DNA of 64,000 nt, from assembly GCA_963822215.1 (NCBI GenBank), contig CAWGGX010000003.1, positions 310,001-374,000 on the forward strand, in the 5' to 3' direction. Shown in pieces: positions 15,866 to 24,274 of the stretch (the stretch's first letter is position 1; each line of letters opens with the position of its first letter). The notes below the pieces were generated by a model. It did no database searches, was not told where the DNA came from, and was given only the letters and a program-made list of their open reading frames with translations. The DNA comes from Roseiarcus sp963822215 (lineage in GTDB: Bacteria; Pseudomonadota; Alphaproteobacteria; Rhizobiales; Beijerinckiaceae). The translations under genes and the position numbers were made by a program.

Positions 15866-16813
15866 TCAGATCCCCGCGCCGTCGTCGAAGGTCTCGTTGC
15901 GCGCTTTCGCCTGCGTCACGCTGCTGCCGGGAGGAACGTCGCGCGTGAGCCAGACGTTGCCGCCGATCGACGAGCCCCGGCCGATCGTCACCCGGCCGAG
16001 GACGGTCGCGCCCGCATAGATCACCACGTCGTCCTCGACGATCGGATGGCGCGGGTAATTTTTCGCCAGCGCGCCCGACGCGTCGGCCTCGAACCGCTTC
16101 GCCCCGAGCGTGACCGCCTGATAGAGCCGCACGTTGCGGCCGATGACGGCGGTCTCGCCAATGACGACGCCCGTGCCGTGATCAATGAAGAACCGCTCGC
16201 CGATCTGAGCGCCGGGATGGATATCGATCCCGGTCGCCGAATGCGCGTCCTCGGCGATGACGCGGGCGATCATCGTGACGCCGAGATCGTACAGTTCATG
16301 CGCCAGGCGATGGCGGGCGATCGCGGCGAAGCCCGGAAAGCAGAACACGATCTCGTCGATGCTCTTGGCCGACGGGTCGCCCTCGAAAGCAGCCCTCACA
16401 TCGGAATCAAGCAGCGCGCGGACCTTGGGCAGCGCGGCGGCGAAGGCCTGGACGACATCGCCGGCCCGGAGCGGCGAGTCGATCCGGCTGTCGCCCCTCC
16501 ATTCGCCGGCAAGCGCCAGTTCGAGCTCGATCTGGCGGCGCAGGACGGCAAGCGCTGATTCGAGGGCGCGAAGGACGAAGGCGTCGACCTCGTCGGGCGC
16601 GAGGTCCGCGGGGCCGAAATGCCGCGGATAGAGCGCGGAGACGATGGTTTCGACGATCTCAAGGATGATCTCGCGCGACGGCAGCGGCGGCGGCGCGCCA
16701 CGGTATCGCCGGATCTGCGACGTCGTCCTCAGCGCGCGCAACGCTTTGACGACGGCGACGAGGTCGAAGTCGCCTTCGTGGTCGTCCCGGCCTCTCTCGC
16801 GCAACGCACTCAT
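15866..16813 (-). CDS. serine O-acetyltransferase (EpsC/CysE type)
   Basis: This 315-residue enzyme makes O-acetylserine, the carbon precursor of cysteine. An N-terminal helical domain is followed by HRLAHELYDLGV and the hexapeptide-repeat core GIDIHPGAQIGERFFIDHGTGVVIGETAVIG, with the catalytic H and D of serine acetyltransferases (DIHPGA, IDHGTG), then GATVLGRVTIGRGSSIGGN. It has the long form that is often linked to family 2A encapsulin loci. An operator-like site is 76 bases upstream. It would supply cysteine to the neighbouring encapsulated desulfurase. Confidence 0.93.
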   Translation of the reverse strand: MSALRERGRDDHEGDFDLVAVVKALRALRTTSQIRRYRGAPPPLPSREIILEIVETIVSALYPRHFGPADLAPDEVDAFVLRALESALAVLRRQIELELALAGEWRGDSRIDSPLRAGDVVQAFAAALPKVRALLDSDVRAAFEGDPSAKSIDEIVFCFPGFAAIARHRLAHELYDLGVTMIARVIAEDAHSATGIDIHPGAQIGERFFIDHGTGVVIGETAVIGRNVRLYQAVTLGAKRFEADASGALAKNYPRHPIVEDDVVIYAGATVLGRVTIGRGSSIGGNVWLTRDVPPGSSVTQAKARNETFDDGAGI

Positions 16814-16889
16814 GCGCAGGGGCTCCTGGTGGGCAAGGGCGCTCCGATTTCCAACGCACGCGGCGCTTGAGGACTCGATGTCGAATAAT

Positions 16890-16908
16890 GTCTATGAAAT
16901 TACTATAT
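16890..16908. promoter_or_regulatory. operator-like inverted repeat, site 6 (upstream of serine acetyltransferase)
   Basis: The plus strand reads GTCTA, TGAAATTAC, TATAT, preceded by ATAAT. One half-site is perfect and the other degenerate; on the minus strand it reads TAGACATTATT, as in site 5. It lies 76 bases before the start codon. From here to 17163 no gene is seen. Confidence 0.5.
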
Positions 16909-17163
16909 AGAAAGGCGCCGTGCAAGAGGACCGTCCGGGACCCACCTGATGCAAAAGATCGGAACCCTGGGCTCATTCCGCAAAGGAGCCGTTCTGCTTC
17001 GTGATCATGGGGTTTAGGACCTCGATTCGGGGCAGGACGGGCGCCGAGGGCGAACAGCGCTGTCGAACACGGGCAAGGACGGGCAACTATATACTTGACG
17101 TAGATGGCCCCAATGTGCAGTCCTGATTCGGCCTTAGAGAAATCTGAGGCTGGCGCGCCCAGT

Positions 17164-17703
17164 TCAAATTTTCCCGTTTTGCTGGTAGCGGAGGACAGCC
17201 CTCCGAAGGAACTCTTTCTTGTCGAGGCTGCGGAGCTCTTCGAGTTGATCGACAGAGAAACGATCGTGGGCCCCTTCTTTGAATATCTCAGGCTTCTTGA
17301 CGAGGAGCCAGTGCATGAAGGCAAGCTCCTCCCCGGCTGGTTTCTCGCCCATCTGGTTGAGCCCATAGATCGAAAATAGTAAATACATCTCGTTCAGCCC
17401 GACATTGAAGTCGATTGTTCCATCAGGATCAGCGCGAGAATGCTCAAAGAATGTTGCTGACTGTGTGATATGCCTTGACCATTCCTTGCGATATTCATCC
17501 TTTATGCTCGGAGAATCAAATAATAGGTGCCTAAACCCTCTTCGCCGATATTGGGTATGAAGAATTTCGTGTGACGCAAAGAGGAGGGTGTGAATGGCTA
17601 CGGGATCGCCGTCGTCGAACCATAATTTGACTGCCGTGAGCAATTGCCGGCGCATCGCATCGAACTTGGTAACTGTGATCGTTGGAGCGGCTGGCTGGGT
17701 CAT
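17164..17703 (-). CDS. hypothetical protein, 179 residues
   Basis: I do not recognise this soluble protein. It has an N-terminal helix-rich part (KFDAMRRQLLTAVKLWFDDGDPVAIHTLLFASHEILHTQ), a middle with HITQSATFFEHSRADPDGTIDFN, and a basic C-terminus. There are no signal peptide or membrane segments. The helix with regularly spaced H residues recalls HEPN-like or metal-binding helical proteins, but this is only an impression. Its GC content is visibly lower than its neighbours, and it adjoins an IS1595-derived element, so horizontal gain is likely. Confidence 0.65.
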   Translation of the reverse strand: MTQPAAPTITVTKFDAMRRQLLTAVKLWFDDGDPVAIHTLLFASHEILHTQYRRRGFRHLLFDSPSIKDEYRKEWSRHITQSATFFEHSRADPDGTIDFNVGLNEMYLLFSIYGLNQMGEKPAGEELAFMHWLLVKKPEIFKEGAHDRFSVDQLEELRSLDKKEFLRRAVLRYQQNGKI

Positions 17704-17716
17704 GTTAGGTTTGTCT

Positions 17717-17980
17717 CGTGCCTATCCGGTTAACGCCCACAGCCCCTAGATGTAGGATGCGCCCACGTGCAGAGCGATCTGGCCGCAATATGGCCAGACA
17801 AAGCCGACAGGCCAACGCGCGCGATCAAGATAGGCAGCATATGCCGCGTCATACGGAAAAAGCTCATGAAACTCTGAGACTGACTGGGGAAACCCAGATC
17901 GTCGCTCTGGCGGATTTCCATGGCCGGTTTGATAACCATCACTAGCCCTGGTGGGTGTGGGCGTTAACCGGACAGGCACG
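17717..17980. mobile_element. MITE-like remnant of an IS1595-family element
   Basis: A 264-bp unit has 25-base terminal inverted repeats (17717-17741 and 17956-17980) that differ at one position, with core CCGGTTAACGCCCACA. On the minus strand it encodes the start of an IS1595-type transposase: SEFHELFPYDAAYAAYLDRA, then RWPVGFVWPYCG, where the usual zinc-ribbon CPxCG has become WPYCG. The catalytic part is missing. It is therefore an internally deleted, non-autonomous copy. Confidence 0.75.
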
Positions 17981-17989
17981 GTTTGTCTT

Positions 17990-18397
17990 ATGGCCAAAAA
18001 CAACGGCGAGCCGCCGATCAGTGACGAACACATAGCCCGACGCCGTGACGCGGCGCTGTTGCGGGCCCTTTGCGACCCTGCGACGACTGCACCGACCTTA
18101 GGCGAGGCGCCGAAACTACCGAATCAATTCAAACAACCCGCGACGGCGGGGGAATTTGGCGCACTTATTTTGCTGAGTCTCCTCAGCTATGATCCCAAAT
18201 CAATCATCCACAGCCCTTTTGGCGCCGAACTGGGGATCCTCGAGTCGCTGGCGGACGGTCTGTCAGGCGGCAAACGGCGTAACGCGATCGGTGCTCATAA
18301 AGTCGCAATCTTCCTTCGCCTCGCACGGATATCCTTCTGTCTTTCACCCGTCATGAGCTTTGGTGCAGCCGCCGTAAGAAGCTCGCTAAGATATTGA
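17990..18397 (+). CDS. possible small hypothetical protein
   Basis: The frame starts at ATG 17990, just outside the MITE, with MAKNNGEPPISDEHIARRRDAALLRALCDP. The opening helix (ISDEHIARRRDAALLRAL) resembles short uncharacterised alphaproteobacterial proteins, but the later part (about residue 90 on) looks like non-coding translation. It may be a truncated gene. No clear ribosome-binding site is present. Low confidence. Confidence 0.3.
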   Translation: MAKNNGEPPISDEHIARRRDAALLRALCDPATTAPTLGEAPKLPNQFKQPATAGEFGALILLSLLSYDPKSIIHSPFGAELGILESLADGLSGGKRRNAIGAHKVAIFLRLARISFCLSPVMSFGAAAVRSSLRY

Positions 18398-18410
18398 CGT
18401 TCCTCGGGCT

Positions 18411-18585
18411 TGCAAAATCCGAGGAGACCGTGCGAAAACTCACGATCGCGGCCGAAATCGCCTTGCTGAGGCCGGGCTGGCGCAATTTTTCGGGCCTGAT
18501 CGACGAAGGCCCTCGAAAATTGCCTAGAAATCCGCATTGGAAAGTCACCGCACGGGGTTTTCGCACAGTCTGCAAGATTTTCGCA
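18411..18585. repeat. MITE-like inverted-repeat element, copy 1
   Basis: Imperfect 29-base terminal inverted repeats lie at 18411-18439 and 18557-18585 (22 of 29 pair). The right end contains TCTGCAAGATTTTCGCA. A second copy is at 22347-22511, and the two right arms match at 27 of 29 bases. There is no transposase. The sequence after it, 18586-18940, has no gene or structure I can support. Confidence 0.65.
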
Positions 18586-18940
18586 CGTGCGGATTCAGGC
18601 TAAAAATCGGGGAGTTTTGAGAGATCGTCGGCTGGCCGGTCTCGACGTATTGCGGGCGTTGCGGGACGTGGCCGCGAACATCGCAAGTGAGAGGGTAAGC
18701 GGTCGTAGACCTGAGCGACGTGGAGCGCGGAGCTGCGCCCGAATCTGGCATTGATCAAGGCACCGGCAGTAACATCGCGAAGGGCGGACCGGGATCATTC
18801 GAAGTCGACACCGGAGCCGCCACAAGCGCAATTGCGGCCGTTCGCCGACCGTGTCACGGACGGTCAAATCGACCCAAGCGGACTAGCAAATTCAGTGGCC
18901 CGGCGGGAGATAGATCGCAGTCTCGTCGATGACCTTTGAT

Positions 18941-19747
18941 CTACCGATGGCTGCCCGCCGGCGCCGCCGCCGCCTCGACCGCTTGCAGCACATGGACGAG
19001 CGGCGCGGGGCTGACCACGAAGACCCCCGAAAAGGGACTGATCAGATCGGCGATAATGTAGATCGCCGACGCGATGCCAATGGCGCCGACCGTGAGCACG
19101 ACATACGACATCGGATGACGTTTCGACAGTAGGCCGTAGCCGCAGAAGAGGAACGCCGCCGAGGCCACCACGATGGTGACGAGCGGATACGAGATGGGAT
19201 CGACCAAGGCCAGGGCCATCTGCGTGCGCGTCTGGCCTATCGCGATCGCGGCTTGTGTCGCCTCTGCTTTCGCCGCCGTCTGTTGATCCGACTGAGCCTG
19301 GAGGGTGTCCAGGTAGGCCGATCTGGCTTTCTGATAGGCGATCGCGTAGCCAAAATTATGGATGGCTGCGTCCTTGTCGTCGCCGCCTCCCCAAATTTCG
19401 GCGATCGTGTTCTTGATCCCTTCTCTGAGGATTCTGCGGCCCTCCGCCGCCTCCGGCCCGTAATCCTGCAAGGCCTCGTCGAACTTCAGCCCGCTGATCG
19501 CCAGCGTCTGGACCGCCGCCCTCTGGGTCGAAAACACGCCGTAGGCGGTCCAGATCAACAACCCGAGCACTAGCGCGAGCAGAAGCGTCATCAATCCGAC
19601 GACAGCGCCGGTCATGTCCCTGGCGCCTCCAGTCGTGTAGCTCTCCGGCAATGCGCGCTGCAATTCCAGCCCGATGGCCCCGCCGACGAAAACGACCGCG
19701 AACACGATAGCGCCTAAAGCCAACGATCCCACTGCCCCTCCGAACAT
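18941..19747 (-). CDS. DUF4239-type (bestrophin-like) membrane protein
   Basis: This 268-residue protein has two N-terminal helices (about residues 6-28 and 46-72), a long charged middle (residues 75-175, KFDEALQDYGPEAAEGRRIL), and two or three C-terminal helices (PLVTIVVASAAFLFCGYGLL). The layout fits DUF4239/bestrophin-like proteins, whose role is largely unknown. It is the last gene of a three-gene minus-strand unit with another membrane protein and an exported HAD phosphatase. Confidence 0.8.
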   Translation of the reverse strand: MFGGAVGSLALGAIVFAVVFVGGAIGLELQRALPESYTTGGARDMTGAVVGLMTLLLALVLGLLIWTAYGVFSTQRAAVQTLAISGLKFDEALQDYGPEAAEGRRILREGIKNTIAEIWGGGDDKDAAIHNFGYAIAYQKARSAYLDTLQAQSDQQTAAKAEATQAAIAIGQTRTQMALALVDPISYPLVTIVVASAAFLFCGYGLLSKRHPMSYVVLTVGAIGIASAIYIIADLISPFSGVFVVSPAPLVHVLQAVEAAAAPAGSHR

Positions 19748-19769
19748 CTCCGGCCTCGCATCTCAAAAG

Positions 19770-20462
19770 TCACTCATGACCCGCCGCCAGCGCCTTGATC
19801 AAGCTGACCATCTCGGCGTGCGCCGCCGAGTTCGGATCGCTGATTTGGGCGACTCCATGAGCCGCGGTCAACCGGTCCAGTTCGACGAGCTTGCGAACAC
19901 GCTGTCGGCGGGTGAGCTTCAGTTGCGACGAGGATCTCGTAAAGAAGATCTTGAACAATTCGCCATGACCGAACAACGTGTTCAGTTCGTCCGCTGTGAC
20001 ATAGATCAAGAACAGAACGAATATCCAGATTTGGATCGCACCAAATCGGTGCCAAGTGAAGTGCGTCGTCACGTATTCCGGAATATTACCGATCCTGGCG
20101 CCAGCCAATAAATACTCGGCCAGCTTTTCCAGGAATCGGGCGAGGAACACGACGGACCAATACACGACCGTTTTGAACACGATCGGCAGAATCAGCGGAG
20201 CGGTATCGAACCGACGGAAGAATGGCAGCGCCTTCGCCACCAGCACGGCTTTCCCGACGACCAACGCTGTCGCGGTCGCAACCATGAAGCCCGCGAATTG
20301 AGCCCCGTAGTCGTCGAGAATGAGTTGCGTGGTGAGCACAATGAGATTGAAGCCAATGGCGAAGAACACCATCGCCGGCAGGGCTTCCCTGACCTCTTTG
20401 ATCAGGAAAGCGGGGATCGGCGATTCAATGATTTGTCGCAAGGGCGCGGTGGGTGCCTGCAT
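19770..20462 (-). CDS. integral membrane protein of unknown function
   Basis: The protein has 230 residues with about four hydrophobic helices (AMVFFAIGFNLIVLTTQLIL, FMVATATALVVGKAVLVA, PIVFKTVVYWSVVFLARFL, IQIWIFVLFLIYVTADEL) and a charged C-terminal tail of about 75 residues (KLTRRQRVRKLVELDRL). No family is recognised. It starts 124 bases after the HAD gene stop and ends 22 bases before the DUF4239 gene. Confidence 0.75.
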   Translation of the reverse strand: MQAPTAPLRQIIESPIPAFLIKEVREALPAMVFFAIGFNLIVLTTQLILDDYGAQFAGFMVATATALVVGKAVLVAKALPFFRRFDTAPLILPIVFKTVVYWSVVFLARFLEKLAEYLLAGARIGNIPEYVTTHFTWHRFGAIQIWIFVLFLIYVTADELNTLFGHGELFKIFFTRSSSQLKLTRRQRVRKLVELDRLTAAHGVAQISDPNSAAHAEMVSLIKALAAGHE

Positions 20463-20586
20463 GGCCGACTGACCTCAGCGTTGAACTTGCCTCAGCGATC
20501 AAGCTGCACTTGATTACGATTTTCCGGACCGCCGTCTCAGGCGCGGCGCTGCTCCGCCCCAGGAATCTTGGGCAGCGCCCTGTCCC

Positions 20587-21642
20587 TCACTCGAACGCGA
20601 AGATGCGCTTCCAGTCATCCTTCATGCTGATGACGAACCAGCCGTCCTTCGTCGCCTCGTCGTAAAGTCCTTGCGTGAACGTGCCGACCTTGGTGTCGGG
20701 CAGCCCTTGTGCCGGCCCGTAGGCGTATTCGCGCTTCGCGTCGTCATGCAGCACGATCATCGCGAGCCGCGCGCCGTCGCCAGCCTTCGTGTACTCAAGC
20801 ATCTCGCGGTCGCCGGTCGAATTGCCAAACGCGAAATGCGGCCGGCGTCCGATCATCAGCTGGATGCCTTCAGGCTTGCCCGCGTTGTTGTCGTTGAGGA
20901 TGAGCTTCGGCTCCTTGATCAGTTCGGGCTTGCCGTCCGGCGCGTACTCATATTTCAAGCCTCCAGCGGTTCCGACGATCTGCTCGGGCGGAATTCCGTA
21001 AGTCCGCTCCGAATAAACGCGCACGAAATCCTGTCCGCCGCCGGTCACGATGTAGGTCTTGTAGCCATTCGCGCGGAGATACTGCAAAAGCTCGATTTGT
21101 GGCAGATAGGTTAGATCGGTGTAAAGCCGCTTCCAGCGCGCATCGCGCGCTGTCGCAACCCAGGATGCGACTTGGTCGCGATACGTGTCGACGTCCATAC
21201 CCGTGAGCGTCGCAGTGGCGATCTTGAGGAGATCGTCCATTGAGAGTTTCGCGATGGCCGCGCGGTCGCCCGAAAGCACGGTTTTGAACGGCTCCTCGTT
21301 GGCGAGTTCGGGCTTTGCCTTCGCCACCGCCGGCACCCGATCAAAGCAATAGACGACCTGCGTGTAGATCGGATGCTCGACCCACAGCGTCCCGTCCTGA
21401 TCGAAGGTCGCGATGCGCTCCTCCGGCTTGACGAAGGTCGGGCTCGACGGATCGGTGGTGGCGCGGATGAAATCGAGGATCGCCTGCTTGGCCGGTCCGT
21501 CGTTCCACGACGCGAGCGGCGCAGCAGTCTGCGTCTCAGCGCTTGTTGCGCCGAGGAGCGTGGGCAGCGCGGGCAGCGCGGCGAGAGCGCCGAGCACAAG
21601 GCGTCGGCTCGGACCATCGGAATGGGAGCCAGACACAGGCAT
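20587..21642 (-). CDS. exported HAD-superfamily phosphatase
   Basis: This 351-residue protein has a twin-arginine-like signal (SRRLVLGALAALPALPTLL, residues 12-30) ending near ATSAETQ. The mature enzyme has the HAD nucleophile motif ATFDQDGTLWVEHP near residue 80, motif II YIVTGGGQDFV near 205, and the metal motif FAFGNSTGDREML near 285. It is a phosphoserine-phosphatase-like periplasmic enzyme with unknown substrate. It heads the operon with two membrane proteins. The region from 21643 to 22346 has no supported gene; imperfect ~37-base direct repeats occur at 22281-22320 and 22592-22632, on either side of the next repeat element. Confidence 0.85.
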   Translation of the reverse strand: MPVSGSHSDGPSRRLVLGALAALPALPTLLGATSAETQTAAPLASWNDGPAKQAILDFIRATTDPSSPTFVKPEERIATFDQDGTLWVEHPIYTQVVYCFDRVPAVAKAKPELANEEPFKTVLSGDRAAIAKLSMDDLLKIATATLTGMDVDTYRDQVASWVATARDARWKRLYTDLTYLPQIELLQYLRANGYKTYIVTGGGQDFVRVYSERTYGIPPEQIVGTAGGLKYEYAPDGKPELIKEPKLILNDNNAGKPEGIQLMIGRRPHFAFGNSTGDREMLEYTKAGDGARLAMIVLHDDAKREYAYGPAQGLPDTKVGTFTQGLYDEATKDGWFVISMKDDWKRIFAFE

Positions 21643-22346
21643 TCTCCGTTTCGCTCAATCTCCCGCCAGGCCGCCGAGCGCGACGCCGGACATCTTGCCC
21701 GCTGCGTCGAATCCGAACATGAGCCTAGTTGCGCCGCCGCACAGAAAGACGAACTTGATCGTATAGGAATTCCGGTCATTGTGCGTTGGGGCGGCCGAGG
21801 CCGCCCCTTGGCTGGCGCTTCAGTCCGTGCTGGAGATCGAGAGCGCCGTGCCGCAATAGCGCCGCGCTGAACAGGAGAGACCGCCGCGACGCGGTCCTCC
21901 TTCCCTTTTTGTTGGGTACCAAGCACCCAACCACCGTGTGGTCCCAACCGTCCGCAAAGGGCCGGATCGACCCGATGGGTAGCGCGCTAGCGAATTCCCG
22001 GTCAACGTCGATTCGCGACGCTCGATTGCTTGGAACGAGTGCTGCGCGCCGGGTCGAGGTGACGCGTTCGAAGCTTCTTTCAGGAACAGTCGCTCCGGGC
22101 GCAACCCTTCCGTTCCGGGACCAACGAGGAAGTGCAGCAAAGGGTCGGATAGGAGCCGTTCGCCAAGCCTTCACGGAACGCCTGCTCCTTGCGCCAAGCT
22201 GCCGTTCGGCGAACAAAGGGCGAACGGGAGGAATCCGCTCGACGGACGGAGGGCGAGATGCCCGCTGATCCCTTGAAACTGGCTCTCAGAACTCATTCTC
22301 AATTCCTGCCTCTCAAAAGCTCGCGGACCCGCGGGTTTCGAGTTGG

Positions 22347-22511
22347 TGCAGAAGTCAAACAGACCGTGCGAAAACTGCGGCGGCCGGTCGGTGCCCCTCA
22401 GTTTTCGAAGCCTGTGGGCCCTCACAGCGGGAAAGATCATAAAATTCCGGCGTCTGAGCGACCAAAATGGCGGTCACCTCGAGTTTTCGGACGGTCTGCA
22501 AGATTTTCGCA
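22347..22511. repeat. MITE-like inverted-repeat element, copy 2
   Basis: Terminal inverted repeats lie at 22347-22375 and 22483-22511, with ACAGACCGTGCGAAAAC pairing to GTTTTCGGACGGTCTG. It is the partner of 18411-18585. It carries no coding capacity and lies inside the imperfect direct repeat CTCAGAACTCATTCT / CTCAAGAACTCATTCT. Confidence 0.65.
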
Positions 22512-22669
22512 TAATAGCGAGGCTTTTCAAAAACGAGGGTTTTTGAGAAGTAAGCGCTTGTCCGACGAACCAACGGGAAAACCGGCAAAGACGCTTCTCA
22601 AGAACTCATTCTGGATTTTGGCCTCTCGAAAGGTGTAGGATGAGACCAGTTTAGAGAGGGGTCGCCTTC

Positions 22670-22882
22670 ATGAACGAAACAGAAAAACAGGCGCTCGAAG
22701 CCTTCTCGCACGGGGAGATGACTGCCCTTGGGCTACGTCGCCGCCTTGGCGGCGCGACTTACGGCGAGGTTTTGGAGTTGTTGAGCAAGCAGGACTTGCC
22801 TCTGCCCCGCGCGCCTGTGGCTGGTTGTGAAGAGCAAATCAGTCGCGCTCGCTCGTGGATGTTCCCGAAACATGTCCCGTAA
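22670..22882 (+). CDS. small antitoxin-like protein of a PIN toxin pair
   Basis: This 70-residue protein (MNETEKQALEAFSHGEM, LRRRLGGATYGEVLELL, SKQDLPLPRAP) is of the UPF0175-like antitoxin type that is found directly upstream of DUF3368/PIN-domain toxin genes. A GAGGGG box lies 11 bases before the ATG. The next frame begins inside its last codons and opens like a PIN toxin but stops after 17 residues, so the antitoxin is probably an orphan. Confidence 0.65.
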   Translation: MNETEKQALEAFSHGEMTALGLRRRLGGATYGEVLELLSKQDLPLPRAPVAGCEEQISRARSWMFPKHVP

Positions 22883-22925
22883 TCTCAAGCTCTTTGTGGA
22901 TACGGGGCCGCTCGGGAGCTTTTGA
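22872..22925 (+). pseudogene. truncated PIN-domain toxin (N-terminal 17 residues)
   Basis: The frame MSRNLKLFVDTGPLGSF overlaps the antitoxin end by 11 bases. FVDTGPL matches the first strand of PIN ribonucleases, with the first catalytic aspartate. It stops at TGA inside TTTTGAGAGATC, a 12-base word that also occurs at about 18613, so the rest was probably lost at a recombination junction. Confidence 0.55.
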
Positions 22926-23006
22926 GAGATCACCCCTTGTCAGGAATCGGAATCAAACCAAAGCGGCCTTGACAAGTCGGCGCAGTCCGCCGGGCGAGTC
23001 GCGCGA

Positions 23007-23540
23007 TTAAGCAGGAGCGTACGTCAACCTAATCACGTCCTCGACGATTAGATCGCTGGCTGCAAGACGGAGCGGCGGCCGGGGGCCGGCGAAGAATGGC
23101 TTGCCACGACCAAGCACGATGGGGAGGAGGTAAAGTCGATACTCATCAATAAGGCCAGTGTCGGTTAGGCTTGCCACCAAGTTTGGCCCGGCAACCTCAA
23201 TCTCCCCAACTCGCTGAGCCTTCAGCCCACGTATCACCGCTTCGGTGTCATTCTCGACAAGTGTGGCGTTGGGTCCGACCGACTTCAACGAGCGCGACAC
23301 AACCCACTTCGGCTTGCTCCGCCATACCGCCGCGTACTTGCGTTCCTCCGCGTCCCAGTCCGGAAGATCGTCGTCCCAACAACGCATGACCTCGTACATG
23401 TGGCGACCGTACACCATGCCCGTCAGGCCTCTCACCAACTCCATGTAGTGACGAAAGAGCCCGGGACGGGGTGGCCCCATTTTCTGGTGATCGACGTAGC
23501 CGTCCAGCGACTGATTCATTTCGAAAACGAGCTTTGCCAT
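23007..23540 (-). CDS. dihydrofolate reductase-like (RibD C-terminal) family protein
   Basis: This 177-residue protein starts MAKLVFEMNQSLDGYV, has the family strand-helix pattern GMVYGRHMYEVM, KPKWVVSRSL and VAGPNLVASLTDTGLIDEYRLYLLPIVLGRGKPFF, and the normal family length. The frame is open to 24086, but the ATG at 23538-23540 is the natural N-terminus. Proteins of this type are predicted NADPH-dependent reductases with unknown substrate. It lies downstream of a SnoaL-like gene in a MarR-divergent arrangement. Confidence 0.85.
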   Translation of the reverse strand: MAKLVFEMNQSLDGYVDHQKMGPPRPGLFRHYMELVRGLTGMVYGRHMYEVMRCWDDDLPDWDAEERKYAAVWRSKPKWVVSRSLKSVGPNATLVENDTEAVIRGLKAQRVGEIEVAGPNLVASLTDTGLIDEYRLYLLPIVLGRGKPFFAGPRPPLRLAASDLIVEDVIRLTYAPA

Positions 23541-23796
23541 GTTGCAAAATCTCCACCCCAGGTTCTTCAGAATGGCTTGAGCCAATGTTCCGCAGAAGCG
23601 AAATTGTACACGATCTGCGCGCTGCATTGTCAGTGTGACCAGTACCCAGACCTCCGCTTTCTGCCGAAAGCAGGCGACGACCCATGAAAGGCTATAAGTC
23701 GCGCCCCGGGCGCCGTCGCCGGTTACACGCCCAAGGCCGAGCGGGCTTTGGACGAAGCGCGGCTGCTTTTGCGGGACGCAACCGTGCCCAGTACGC

Positions 23797-24171
23797 CTAA
23801 GCAGCATCCTGGATGTCGAAGCGAGCGATCTTGCCGTCTCGAAAACGGAAAACGTGTCCGACCGTCTTGTCTTTAAGCCCGTGCGTCTGCCCCTGGAGCG
23901 GTTTGCCTTCGAGATCGCGGACGGACTGCCGGACCTCTGCGATGATCGCGCCATCCGCAGTGCGATGAAAGCCGACAGGCTCGACGTGCGGATTGACCAT
24001 GGCCCACTGGCGCGTCCAGTACGCGCGTACGGCCTCGCGGCCATGGACGTGGCCGCCATCCATACCATTGGCCCAGGCGACATCATCGGCGAGCGCGGCC
24101 AGCACGCCGTCTATGTCCCGCGCGTTAAAGCGATCGTAGATCCGTTCAAGGACTTTGACGTCGTCGTCCAT
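23797..24171 (-). CDS. SnoaL/NTF2-like protein
   Basis: This 124-residue single-domain protein has the NTF2-like opening VLERIYDRFNARDIDGVLAALADDVAW, GREAVRAYWTRQW and the ending VGHVFRFRDGKIARFDIQD. Members bind small hydrophobic ligands or act as isomerases and hydrolases; the specific role is unknown. It is divergent from the MarR gene with 103 bases between, which contain a palindrome, so it is a probable MarR target. Confidence 0.85.
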   Translation of the reverse strand: MDDDVKVLERIYDRFNARDIDGVLAALADDVAWANGMDGGHVHGREAVRAYWTRQWAMVNPHVEPVGFHRTADGAIIAEVRQSVRDLEGKPLQGQTHGLKDKTVGHVFRFRDGKIARFDIQDAA

Positions 24172-24224
24172 TGGGTCTCTCCTTGCATGGCGCCGGTGTT
24201 GCGCACGAGGTCAACGGCATTTAC

Positions 24225-24238
24225 ATATGCGCGTATAT
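24225..24238. promoter_or_regulatory. MarR-type operator candidate
   Basis: ATATGCG-CGTATAT is a near-perfect palindrome (one mismatch) in the gap between the SnoaL-like gene and the MarR gene. MarR proteins usually bind such AT-rich palindromes between divergent genes. Confidence 0.45.
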
Positions 24239-24274
24239 ATCGGCGCGACGGTCAGTGCAAGGGGGTGAGGCGCG

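Noticed and set aside
16909..17163. Plus-strand frame 17104-17379
   Set aside because: Mostly antisense to the 179-residue hypothetical gene, with no protein-like features.
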